64,000 nucleotides of DNA from the NCBI GenBank assembly GCA_016098155.1, contig JAAAJB010000019.1:1-64000 (forward strand), read 5' to 3'. The DNA comes from Actinomortierella ambigua (lineage: Eukaryota; Mortierellomycota; Mortierellomycetes; Mortierellales; Mortierellaceae). The notes under the pieces were generated by a model. That model was not told the DNA's origin. It did no database searches and worked only from the letters and a program-made list of their open reading frames with translations. Positions within the stretch are counted from its first letter, which is position 1, and every line of letters starts with the position of its first letter. Shown here piece after piece: positions 22,030 through 32,445 of the stretch. The position numbers were made by a program, and so were the translations under genes.

Positions 22030-25000
22030 GATTGGGGGTGTTTCTGATCAAAGTGGACAGCAGTGTGGTCAGTCAAATAGTTGTGGCTCAGGAATGTGTT
22101 GGTGTGTATGGCAATGTGAGATAGAGAGAGAAGGGGGAGGGAAGATCGACAGGGAGAGATTGAGAGGATCGGAGGGGGGAGTGATGAAGGGACTGAGAGC
22201 CCCGTTGCGGGTGTTGTTTGTTGGTCGTGTGTAAGAAGAGTTGGAGCAAAAGAAGGCTGCAACGGTCGGGAGAGAATGTGAGAGAGAGAGTGAGAGTGAT
22301 AGGAGTGTGTGTGGTAAGGGAGTGGAGTAGTGTGAGGGGGGAAAAGAGAAAACAGCGCGGCTGAACCCCAAATAGAGAATCAACCGACAGGGGTATGCAA
22401 CGATAAAAAAAAACAAAAATATCAGGATGGGTACAACTGAATCAAGTGTGCCTCTTGGCAAGCGCAATGAAGATGCAATGTGAAGAATGAAGCAAATGGA
22501 GTGGATGAGAAAGAAGAGGGGCAAGAAGGGGCAATGGGTGCGATGAGCAGCAGAAACAAAGGGCTACATACTCTCTAACCACACTGGCAGGTTTCTCAAT
22601 AAGGTTTCTTAAGGAGTTGAGTGGAACTGGGGCACCATAGCCTCAGGGAACCAGGAAGGTAGCCTCACCTTATTCCGAGAGTTCTGTGGGGTCAAAGTCT
22701 GAGAGATGTCTCTCTCTCTCTGTGTGTGTGTCTATCTCTCTTTCTTGGTCTGGTGGTGCTGGGGGAAGGGGGAGGATGGCTGTGCTCCCAATGTATTTGA
22801 GGGTGTGTTTGTTTGGGTATATGTGTGTGGTTGGATGAAGTGAGGGAGTGGAGTGGGGAGGGGGGGTCCAGCGCACCAGTTCGGAAGTGGGGCGACAGGT
22901 GGGAGAGAGAGAGAGAGAAAAGACTCGGTCGAGGAGAAAAAAAAAGAAAAGGAAAAAGAGGAAAAAGAGGAAAAAGTGGGAAAAGTAGGAAAGATATACC
23001 ACGAGTGAATAAATGAGTGAGTGGGGATGGCTGCTCGTTACAGCCCGGTCGATGCTGTGAGTTTGGGCAGACAGGCCAAACGGAACCAAACAAAGAGCTG
23101 TCCTCTTACTTTGCCTCGACAATGCAATGTCTAAACAAACTCTCTCAGAAAGGTATCTCCTTCCCCCCCCCTCTCTCTTCTTGTGGTCACCCAGCTCAGT
23201 CGGGCCAGACGCTGCCTATCCTGCAGTTCCTGGTGCAACTATCCGGTTCACGAGCCATCTTTGGTGCGAGTTCAATGATCCCCGGCCTGCAGCAGGGTCG
23301 ACCCAGGTCGGCTGCAGAGGACGCTCTGCCGACATGGAGAGACCACTCAACCACAATATTATTCCGGCAAATTGCCTGCGGAGGCCAATGTACATTTCCC
23401 AAGACATGCCCTCCCACACATATACACGCAATCGCACACGATCAGCAGGCAGGTACGAAAAGGTACCAACGCGCGCCATGTTTCCATGATTCCAAGGGAA
23501 ATTACCCCGCTTCAGATCGACCCCTTCATGCAGCAATGCATGACACACACACTCCCTCCCTCCTGCCCTGAAGTCATCCTCATTCTAGAGAGCGCCACAC
23601 CGTGCACCCTAGTTTTGGCTTTCACTGACGAAGAACCGAAGTGCTTGACGAACTACACTCTAATCGACAAATGGCTGCTTGGATGCATGGGGCAAGAAAC
23701 ATCGCTCTTGTGTTCTCGCTCCGAAACATAACATCGTCAAAAAGTACAATGCGACTTTGTGTGCAACCCAGCAGATTATGAGGGTACTCCTACCTGGGTT
23801 CGACGAGATACACACCAGAGCTGGGACACAGCAGTACGGCCCGCGCATATCATTGTCTGCTGAGGATGGCTCTCTCCCCATCTCTGCCCTCTACCATTGA
23901 TATGCCTCTCTTTGCCTCAATATCGACCTCTTTCTCGCAAGCAAGGTGTGACCTCGAACTTACTGCGATTGCTACAGAGTGGTCATAATAACAGTGTCAC
24001 CCTACTTTGCTCGTTTGGTCGGTCGCACACAAAACCAATGGTGCACAGTGTTCCCGAGATCTGCCTGTGGGCATTGGGTTCAAACTTTGATGCAGTGCAC
24101 TCTCATACGGACGCGACACACTCCTCGCAGATTTCACCTCCTTTTGTTTTTCCTGGGTCCACCCTCGAAATCTGGGGTAGAGGCAAAAAATAAATTAAAA
24201 AAAAATGCTTGATATTGCACAGGGAGTTTTCGTCTTGACTTTTGGATGAGTGTGTTGCACTGCCACGAAGGCTCGTTCTGAGAGAATCTATACATGCTCA
24301 TCAAAAGCCAAGGGTATCTACAGAGGCTTTTTATACCGGGCATATTAAGGATACAGCCTACAGGACGAGATGTCTGAGTCCGCTTAACGCCCTGCCTTGA
24401 ACCTTGGCCATTCACCCCCACATTCAGGTAACTCCGACTGTAAAACAAGCAAGCTCTTATTACCTCATGACTTCACCGAACCATGTTCTGTTCTATGTCT
24501 TTCTTTTGTAAAGTCTGTTTGATTTCCAAAAACAGCGTGGTACCAACCAGTGACTCTTGCAACAACTCAGCACATTCCCCTGCTTTCTCAACAGCCTACT
24601 GAAACATGATCACTACGACTGCCTCATTCTTCGTACAAACAGCAAGCATTTGGATTATAGGTATGGTCAGGATAGATACCCTTTCTATCAGATGCTCTTC
24701 ACAGAGGGAGACTCCAACTAGAGTAGGTCGTTGTGCGGGAATTGCCGTTGGCGGGATGAGCCACTGGTATTCTCCGGCGTACTCCGGCAATACACAATTC
24801 CGAATTATTAGCGAAACTTTCCGCACGCTCTCTTCTCCCTCACCCTTTTCCCTGTGGTCGCACAAAAAAAAATTAACACTTTGAGAATCTGGGGAAAGGT
24901 TGAGGTAAGTTGACTGTCAATAGTTCTGCATACTATACGTACAAGATGCTTCAACTGGGGTTGGGTTGGGGTAAAGAAAAAAAAAGGTCAAGGCACAGAC

Positions 25001-25072
25001 CCTCTAAAGAGTACTTTTTATTATCATTACAGCAATGCTGAAACTGAGGGCGGGGATTCTTAAGGAACGCTT
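22030..25072. other. 3-kb region without a recognisable gene
   Basis: From 22030 to about 23000 the DNA is GA-rich with microsatellites (for example 22110-22310 and 22900-22990), which reads as a pyrimidine-rich leader/promoter for the minus-strand Zn2Cys6 gene. From about 23100 to 25070 composition is balanced. Open frames such as 23017-23571 (+), 23127-23489 (+) and 24606-24884 (+) show no motif or homology I recognise. No tRNA, rRNA or transposon ends were found. Confidence 0.55.
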
Positions 25073-27232
25073 TTAATAGTCGACCGCCCAGCCATTTTCC
25101 GCCAGATAGGCTTCACAGGCGTCTTTCAATGCACGATTTGGTATCAGATCCCGCTCTGTCATCGGGACTTGTGCAATGGGGTCAAACATGCGGCCGTACG
25201 AAAAGTGTTCCTGCATCATCTTGCGTTCATACGAAATGCCGGACTTGATCGAGATCACAGGGTCATGCATAAACTCAAACGTGATCTTGTCCAAAAAGTG
25301 GTCTGGCACCACCCTCGGCGCAAGATTCTTGCGCGGCCACTTGTTACTCGCCTTTTTAAGGTCGTCGTGATGTTCCGATCCATCCAGTTTGGGGGCATCG
25401 TGGTGACCATTGGGCATGGTGTTGGAGGCGCCAGTCGACCGCTGCAAGTAGGGCGCTGCATATTCGTCTGGTTCGCCAGCCCGCTGCAACATATGGTCCA
25501 GTTGTCGCAGTCGATCCTCTTTTTCCTGTCCAAGCTCAATGACTTCCTCTGCATAGAGGGGTGACTCTTTGTCCAAGGCCAGAGCACGTCTATGGGACCA
25601 ATATTGTTGCACAATGCTGTTAGATGCAAAGTTCAGTTCGCTTCATGCAGTACAGGGTGTGGCGCAATAATTGCCCGACGAAAAGTGTTCCTGCTTCCAA
25701 AGGGTGCCTTGAGATGCCCCATCCACCCCCATTTCTCCCCCGCCCAAACACGTCTGGGGCTGGTCTATGTTTCTGCGTAATTGTTTTGGTGCTTGAGATC
25801 GACGTTGTTTGTTGAACTCGGAAGAAACACCAAAAAGCCCAGCTACAGTTCATTTCTCGAGCTTCGCACCCTTTGATCGAAAAGCGCATTGGTTGTGCTA
25901 CTACATTGACTCTTGTGACCAGGTTGGACGTAGACGGCCCCTCCTTCGTGTTCCGTGCATGTGAGATGTCCCAAGATGTGCGGGCAACATTGTAACTTTT
26001 GAGAATGCGGGGAAACATTTTCTCGATTTTTAGGACTGTCGTCTGTCCTGTCCATATAAGGTTGTGTCTATCCACGTTCGTTTGAAGATCTGTCGTCCAT
26101 GATTTGGCCTTTAGTGTTGTAGGCATATGAATAAGAGCCTCAAAAGGGACTTACCTCTTAAAGTCGTCATCAATCAACCCCTTCATGTAACGATAGGTCC
26201 CCGAAACCTCAGCTATCCGTGCACGCTCCAACTCAATCCATTTCTGCTTCTTCGCTTCCTGAATCAGGCCAATAATCTCCTTGGCGAATCCTGATTGCTG
26301 CCCCTGCGCGAATTCGTAGGCTATTTTTTTTTTTTTTTGAAGAGGAAAGAGAATGAGTGAGAGGTGTTCCTAGAGGTGAGTGGTGGGTCGGCAGTAGCGA
26401 ATGATTCCAACTGAAGGATGCAAGCATAGCGTCATCACCTTTCTTGAGAGACGCTAGAGCCTCAAAGGGAAGAAATAGTTCGACTTGAGCTTTGCCCATC
26501 TGTTAAAGGTCCATTGAATCAAATTGACACCAAGTAAGAATTTCGATTCACTCATCAACGTATGATGTGATAAACGATATGTATGATCGACGACCAAGGC
26601 AACATACAAAATAGTGAGCTTTCACTATAGAATATTGAGAGCGAATAGGAGGATTAGATGTGAGGTTAGCCACTCTTTTTTGATATTGCACGAGAGAAAA
26701 AAAGGGGGTGAGCGAAGAGGTGAAGGATAAACATGCTCCTTACATGACTTTGGTTCAAACTCAATGGCACGCTCGCAGTCATTGATGACATTCTGGTACT
26801 TGTCGAGCTAAATACCATATGAAAATAACGATTCATCAGTCTCGCACGCCAAATGGAAAAAAAAATTGGTGGCAATGGGAGGCCCGAGCTATATTATCCA
26901 GGAGCCCTGTGTCACTTGTGGGCACTAACCTTTAGGTAGCAGTTGGCGCGATTTGTGTAGTAAACTGCCTGTCTGGGATCCTTGACCTGTTGAGCAAGCG
27001 TTTTTTTATAAAGCGCGAATATGAGCGATAGTTCTCACTGTCAGTTGTGCCTAGCAGGCATGGCAATGGGGTGTATATTTGTGTCCAAATGGTGTCTGTG
27101 GGTTTCGCTTCATTCACTGAGTAGACATACAATGGCACGCGAGTACTCTGTAATGGCTTCCTCATACTCCTTCTTTTTGAAGTGTTCGTTGCCTAACTGC
27201 TTGTGCTGATCAGCAGTAAGTGAATGCGACAT
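25073..27232 (-). CDS. CHIP/STUB1-type U-box E3 ubiquitin ligase with TPR repeats
   Basis: Seven exons on the minus strand: 27131-27232, 26930-26986, 26744-26807, 26608-26624, 26439-26499, 26155-26320 and 25073-25616, encoding 336 residues. The N-terminal TPR repeats (from ADQHKQLGNEHFKKKEYEEA to about residue 105) bind the EEVD tails of Hsp70 and Hsp90. A charged helical middle follows (EIIGLIQEAKKQKWIELE). The U-box at about 259-332 (VPDHFLDKITFEFMHDPVI, then ISYERKMMQEHF) recruits E2 enzymes to ubiquitinate chaperone clients. Domain order equals animal STUB1. An Asn/Lys/His-rich linker (about 215-255) separates the helical part from the U-box. Exon 4 is only 17 bases and intron 6 is 538 bases, both unusual here. 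All phases are consistent. Confidence 0.93.
26608..26624 (-). other. 17-base microexon of the CHIP-type gene
   Basis: Flanked by CTATAG and GTATGT on the minus strand. It supplies residues LKAHYF that join EFEPKS to MGKAQVEL in the third TPR repeat. It is supported by phase and repeat structure, not by transcripts. Confidence 0.75.
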
Positions 27233-27582
27233 TGTGGGCTGCCTTGAAATAGGTTGATGTATTGAATGAAATGCGAGTTTTTTGAATGGGTGTAGGTTCT
27301 AATGCTGGCGAGCTCGGGTATGAATGTGTGCTTGTGCGCTGGCTTTTAATGCAGAAACACTGAGAGGTGGAGGGTTGTCCAGTTGCTTAGAATGGGGAAG
27401 GTTGGGAGAGGAATTGCCCAAGAAAGGGGAGGGGAGGCAGCAAGTCGAAAGAAAAGAGAAGACTGACATGCTCGTCAACACCATAAACTCTGTTTTGCGT
27501 GGACAACAGATTGTTCGAGAACTGATAAAAAATCTGTTTGTCAGCCAAAAAAGATGGCTGGTTTTCTATTTTTCAAACGAAA
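27233..27582. other. Spacer between CHIP (-) start and racemase (-) end
   Basis: 350 bases comprising the promoter/leader of the CHIP-type gene and the 3' end of the racemase gene. A 27324-27632 open frame on the plus strand has no support. Confidence 0.55.
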
Positions 27583-28429
27583 CTAAAGTGATGATTTCTC
27601 GAGACCTGACCCAGCAATGGCCTTTTTGTTGACCAGCTCCTGAATCTCTGCCTTGGACAAGCCCGCTTCGAGCAACACCTCGGTCGTGTGACAACCGACA
27701 TCCAGAGGTCCCTGCTCGGCCTTCACTGGGAGGGCTGGCGTGCGGGATAGGCTTGGGGCGGCAGCGGGCGGAGGCATCGAGTAGTAGTCGAGCACAGGTG
27801 TGACACATGCATCGGTCAGGTCAAAGATGGCCACCCACTCTTCCTGCGTCTTTTCGGCAAACAGTTTTGTGAACAGCTCCTTCATCCGAGGCCATTCCTT
27901 GGCGTCTGTCTGCCGCGGCAGATTGTCGCGAACGGGATCTAGACCGAGACCCTTGATCAAAAGGTCGTAGAACTCGGCCTCGATGGCACCAACAGCCATC
28001 CACTTGCCGTCCTTGGTCTTGTACGAGTCATAATAGTGAGCACCTCCATCGAGCTGCCCAGTACCTCGAGGTTCCCTGAAAAACGCGCCGGATTTGTGCA
28101 TGTTGTAGATAAATGAACCAAGGTATTTGACGCCGTGAATCATGGCTGCGTCGATCACTTGTCCTTTACCCGACTGTGTGCGTTCGTGGAGTGCAAGCAA
28201 AACACCGAATGCACACAGGAATCCTCCGCCAGCAAAGTCAGCCAGCAGGTTGATAGGGAACGCTGGCCTCTCCCCGTCGCGGCCGAGGGTCTGTACACGG
28301 TGAATTGAATTGTCGTGGAAGGGCAAGGTTTGATTTAGACTTTAATCTTCCGCGCTCGGTTCCTCCCTTGCTCGTCCGCTTTTCACTCCTCTTCTTCCAC
28401 TCCTCCCCTTCTCCCACTTCCTCCACTCC

Positions 28430-28462
<33 letters not shown>

Positions 28463-29150
28463 TTTCTTTCTCTCTTTCATTCTTTCTTTCTTCACTTACA
28501 TTCAGTACTCCGGAGATGGCAAGATAGTTGAGATCGTGGCCAGCCATCTTGGAATAGTGGCCCTGCTGGCCAAAGCCAGTCATGCGCGCATAGATCAGGC
28601 GCGGGTTCTTCGCGAGCAGAACATCCGGACCAAGGCCGAGACGCTCCATGACGCCGGGACGGAAAGGTTCGATGATGACATCGGCCTTCTCGACGAGACG
28701 GATCAGGGTCTCGATACCCGCTGGCGATTTTAAGTTGATGGCGACTGATCGCTTATTTCTGCCAAAGTCAAGTGAGAAAGAGAGATGTTGGCGGGGCCAA
28801 AGACGAGTCAGCTCGCGCTCTCATGCCCTCGCTAGTCCTTCCTGTCGTTCAATACTGGCGTCGGAGAAAAAATAAATCTCCCGTCGCCCCCATCGGAGGC
28901 CCATTCACTCAGCTTGTAAAGAGAAGAAGAAAAAGACAGCCCAGCTAGAAGACCGTCTCCACTACGGCTGGAACTGCATAAATTAAGTCTCTCTCACTTA
29001 CCTAGCAAGAACATCAAAGTTCATGGACGATGTCGAGCGGTCAATGCGAATGACATCGGCGCCAAAGTCGGCCAGCACCATGCCTGCAAACGGAGCGGGT
29101 GCCAAGCCGGCAATCTCGAGCACTTTAATGCCAGCAAGTGGAGTCGACAT
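27583..29150 (-). CDS. Alpha-methylacyl-CoA racemase (CoA-transferase family III)
   Basis: Three exons on the minus strand: 29002-29150, 28500-28758 and 27583-28290, encoding 371 residues. It interconverts the 2R and 2S epimers of 2-methyl-branched acyl-CoAs so that they can enter beta-oxidation. Family blocks: [18 protein letters not shown] and [12 protein letters not shown] at the N-terminus, then [16 protein letters not shown], with the catalytic pair predicted as H124 ([12 protein letters not shown]) and D154 ([10 protein letters not shown]). The C-terminal residues KSSL resemble KASL of the human enzyme, a weak peroxisomal PTS1-type signal. It is divergently transcribed from an acyl-CoA ligase that itself ends in AKL. 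Other family III CoA-transferases are possible but fit less well. Confidence 0.92.
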
Positions 29151-29813
29151 TGTTTAAATGAAAGGAGGGTGGGAAGGATGTGATTGCAAGAAATGAAATG
29201 AGAGAACAAATATGTGGAGAGAATCGCCTAAAGTTTTACCCTCCCTCCTCCTCTCCCTCCCCGGTTCGGTCGAGTCCATGGTTGTGCCTGGCTCGACTGA
29301 ACCTTCTCTTTGGCCCTCTTGCCTGGCTGGTCAGCTGGTGTTTTACGAAGACCACAAATGGTTGGCGCACGGGAAAGGGTTCATCCCAAGCCTCTTAGAG
29401 GGGCGACGCGTGGGTTCCAAGCCGTAGGTGCAGGCATAGCTCCATCGGTTGTTGGCGTTGTTTTTTTTAGAGCCATGCCCAAAAGTGTAGCCCTTGATTC
29501 TTTGCTTCCCGCGAAGCTCTTGCTGCATGTGTTTCTGTCTTGTCTACCATTCTCGTTTTTCTCGGGACAGGATATGATAGAGCTTTCTATATCCACCTGC
29601 TGAAGCTCAAGATTTGTCCTTTCAGAGTCCGTCAGTCCGTTCCCAGCCAGTCCCCGCTCACCGCTCACTGCTGGCATGCGGTGGCTGTCACCTCTCATAT
29701 GTTCCTCTTCTTCTTCTTTCCTGCCTCCCTCTTTCTTTCAGTCCTTGTCCTCTTTCCCACCTTCTCTACACAACAAACAGATACCCCTTCCCCCCCCCAC
29801 TTGGCTAAACAGA
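29151..29813. promoter_or_regulatory. Putative bidirectional promoter of racemase and acyl-CoA ligase
   Basis: 663 bases separate the two divergent start codons. The right 120 bases are CT-rich leader of the plus-strand gene. No TATA box is obvious, and no oleate-response element was identified with confidence. Confidence 0.45.
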
Positions 29814-32090
29814 ATGATCTTCTACTCGACCGATCCCGATGTTGCCCTGCCCAAGGTCGACATCTACAACTACCTCGACTCGAACCCCTGCCAGGTGCCT
29901 CCCGGCAAGACCGTCTTTGTCGATCCCCTGACAGATCGCTCGCTCACCTTCAGCGACTTCCAGATCCAGACCAAGCAGTTTGCTGCGGGTCTCCAAGACC
30001 GCTTCAACTTCCAGCCTGGCCAGGTTGTGGCCATTCTCTCCTTTAACCAGGTAGCCTTTGACAATTGACAGAGATGGATATCGTGCAATGGAGCCTTTTG
30101 TATTGCAATCTGGAACTCATCACTATCTCTTCCCTTCTCTATTCTCATTAGTATGACTTTGGCGTACCAAGTAAGTGACACACTATGTGGAGTAGGATAG
30201 GTCAAATTGCAAGTGCACTGGTGCCTGGTTCCTTGAATTGGGGCATGGAGAAACGAACGGAATGTCGGGGAGCGGAATGGTCATGATGAGGGCTGATGTC
30301 TCCCAACATGGGAAGAAGCACCGAGGCAACAAACTCTAAAGGCGTCCCAAAATGGGTGATCGGCCAATCATACTTCGTTGCCAAAAGACGATCGTACAAA
30401 GTTGCACAAACAAACATTCCAAATTCCTAACCTGCTTCAATATCTCTCATTCTTTACCCAGTCTTTGGCACGCTGTGCGCCGGTGGTGTAGTGACAACTA
30501 TCAACCACTCGTACACTGTCGACGAGGTGGTTCACCAGCTCAAGGACTCGGGCGCCCGTCTGATCATTACCGCCGCCGAACTGCTGCCTACAGCTGTGAA
30601 GGCTGGCGAGATTTGCGGTATTCAGACTGACTCGATCCTCATCTTTGACCAGACTGCCGCTAACGGCTTCCAGCCTTACCGCACCCTCTTTGCTAAGCGC
30701 CTTGCTACCCCTGTCAAGCGCAGCCTGGAAGACATTGCTTACCTTTGCTACTCGAGTGGCACGACCGGCAAGAGCAAGGGTGTCATGCTCTCGCACGGCA
30801 ACATCACTGCGAATATGTCTCAGATCATGAGCTACGATGCCCCCATCATCGCCCAGAAGGACCTCATCGTCCTGGGTTTCCTGCCCCTCTATCACATCTA
30901 TGGTCTGGTCAACTGCCTGCACATCTCTCTCTTCACTGGCACCAAGACGATCATCATGCCCAAGTTTGAGCTGCCATCCTTCCTGGGCAACATTCAAAAG
31001 TACAAGGTCACCAACACGTTCATCGTGCCACCCGTCGCTCTTGCTCTTGCCAAGCACCCTATTGTCAACGACTATGATCTGTCGTCGCTGCGCCACATTG
31101 CCTGCGGTGCTGCTCCTCTGCCCAAGGACCTCCTGGACATGATTGAGAAGCGTTTGGGCATCTACTGTCGTCAGGGCTTTGGTATGACCGAGGCTTCGCC
31201 GCTTGTTGCCTGCATTCGTCCCGGTCAGCGCAAGGATGGATCCGTCGGCCCACTTGTCTGCAATCTTATGGCCAAGGTCGTCGATGCTAATGGCAAAGGC
31301 AAGTGTTGTCTCTCCTCGCATTTTCTAATTCCTATATATTTTTTTCGAGGTGCTGGTCTTGACCGTATTTGTGCTAACATGCTATCCTCACACTTTTCAT
31401 TCACCTTTCGTGCTTTAAAATACACATTAGAGTTGGGCGTTGGTGAGGAGGGCGAGTGGCTGCTGAAGGGCCCCAATGTGATGAAGGGCTACATTAACAA
31501 CGATGAGGCTACTAAGAACACAATCACACCCGACGGATGGATGCACACGGGTGACATTGTCTATGTTGACAAGGACGGCAACTGGTTTGTGGTCGACCGT
31601 CTGAAAGAGCTTATCAAGATGAAGGGTTTCCAGGTTGCGCCAGCAGAGCTTGAGGCCTTGTTGCAGACGCACCCTCATGTGCTGGATTGCGCGGTTATCC
31701 CTGCCTATGATGCCAGCCAGGCCACGGAGATTCCTCGCGCCTATGTGGTGCCCAAGCCGACGGTAGCTGCGAGCGAACTCGAGGCTCTCAAGAAGGACAT
31801 TATCAAGTTTGTCGAGGATCGTGTGGCCAATCACAAGCGTCTGCGCGGTGGTGTCAAGTTTATCAACGAGATTCCCAAGAGGTAAGGACCACGCAGGAGG
31901 AGGCGAAGGAGCATATTATTGACGGGCTTCGGTGTTCAATGAGCGGTTTAAATGTCGTCCCCCCACTGACTTTTTTTTTTTTTTAAATTTTCCTACCCCT
32001 TTTGTGCATAGTGCAAGTGGCAAGATCTTGCGCAAGGATATCGTCAAGCTGGACCGCGCTGAGGACTCTCAAGGCAAGGCGAAGCTGTAA
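29814..32090 (+). CDS. Acyl-CoA synthetase / 4-coumarate-CoA-ligase-like, peroxisomal
   Basis: Five exons: 29814-30050, 30152-30170, 30462-31298, 31431-31881 and 32012-32090, encoding 540 residues. It belongs to the ANL superfamily and activates a carboxylic acid with ATP to an acyl-adenylate and then to acyl-CoA. Motifs: P-loop-like YSSGTTGKSKGVMLSH, GFGMTEASPL, GWMHTGDI, the hinge VDRLKELIKMKGFQV and the C-terminal lysine motif PKSASGKILRKDI. The last three residues AKL form a canonical PTS1, so the enzyme should be peroxisomal. Exon 2 is only 19 bases. Intron 3 (31299-31430) has a GC donor (GCAAGT) and is 132 bases with no in-frame stop. Splicing it joins GKELGVGEEGEW, as the family requires. 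Substrate is unknown; fatty, branched or aromatic acids are all possible. Confidence 0.92.
31299..31430 (+). other. GC-AG intron in the acyl-CoA ligase gene
   Basis: The donor is GCAAGT and the acceptor ACATTAG. The 132 bases have no in-frame stop. No GT donor near the boundary would give the family sequence GKELGVGEEGEW. Confidence 0.75.
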
Positions 32091-32445
32091 ACTCATTTTC
32101 TATCTCATATAAATTACATGTGTTTGGCGGGGAACCACTAAACCTCACCTGAATATCTGCTAGACTCTTGTTCATGTTGCGATGCTTTGACACAGCCGCT
32201 ACTTTTTGTTGTTCGTGAGGTTGTCTGTGCGTTCTGATGTAGCCCAAAGGCAGTCTCCAGATTCTTGCCACTTCAAATGTGATAGGGTGGGGGAAATCGA
32301 TCACCACCCCCAATCTCCAGCCGTTCTGGACTTCTGGCCACCTATCCCAAGCCACTTTCAGCTGATTGAAAGTCCATTGCTCAGGCATCTTGTCCTCCAC
32401 CCATTCTCACCTTCGTCCTCCCCATTCAGCTTAATATCTTGCACC
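32091..32445. other. Spacer between acyl-CoA ligase and BDP1 genes
   Basis: 355 bases between two plus-strand genes. It holds a 3' region and the BDP1 promoter, with a CT-rich end before CACCATG. No gene was seen. Confidence 0.55.

Noticed and set aside
30437..31321. 294-codon antisense frame over the acyl-CoA ligase
   Set aside because: It is a shadow of the conserved adenylation domain, with no independent start context or motif.
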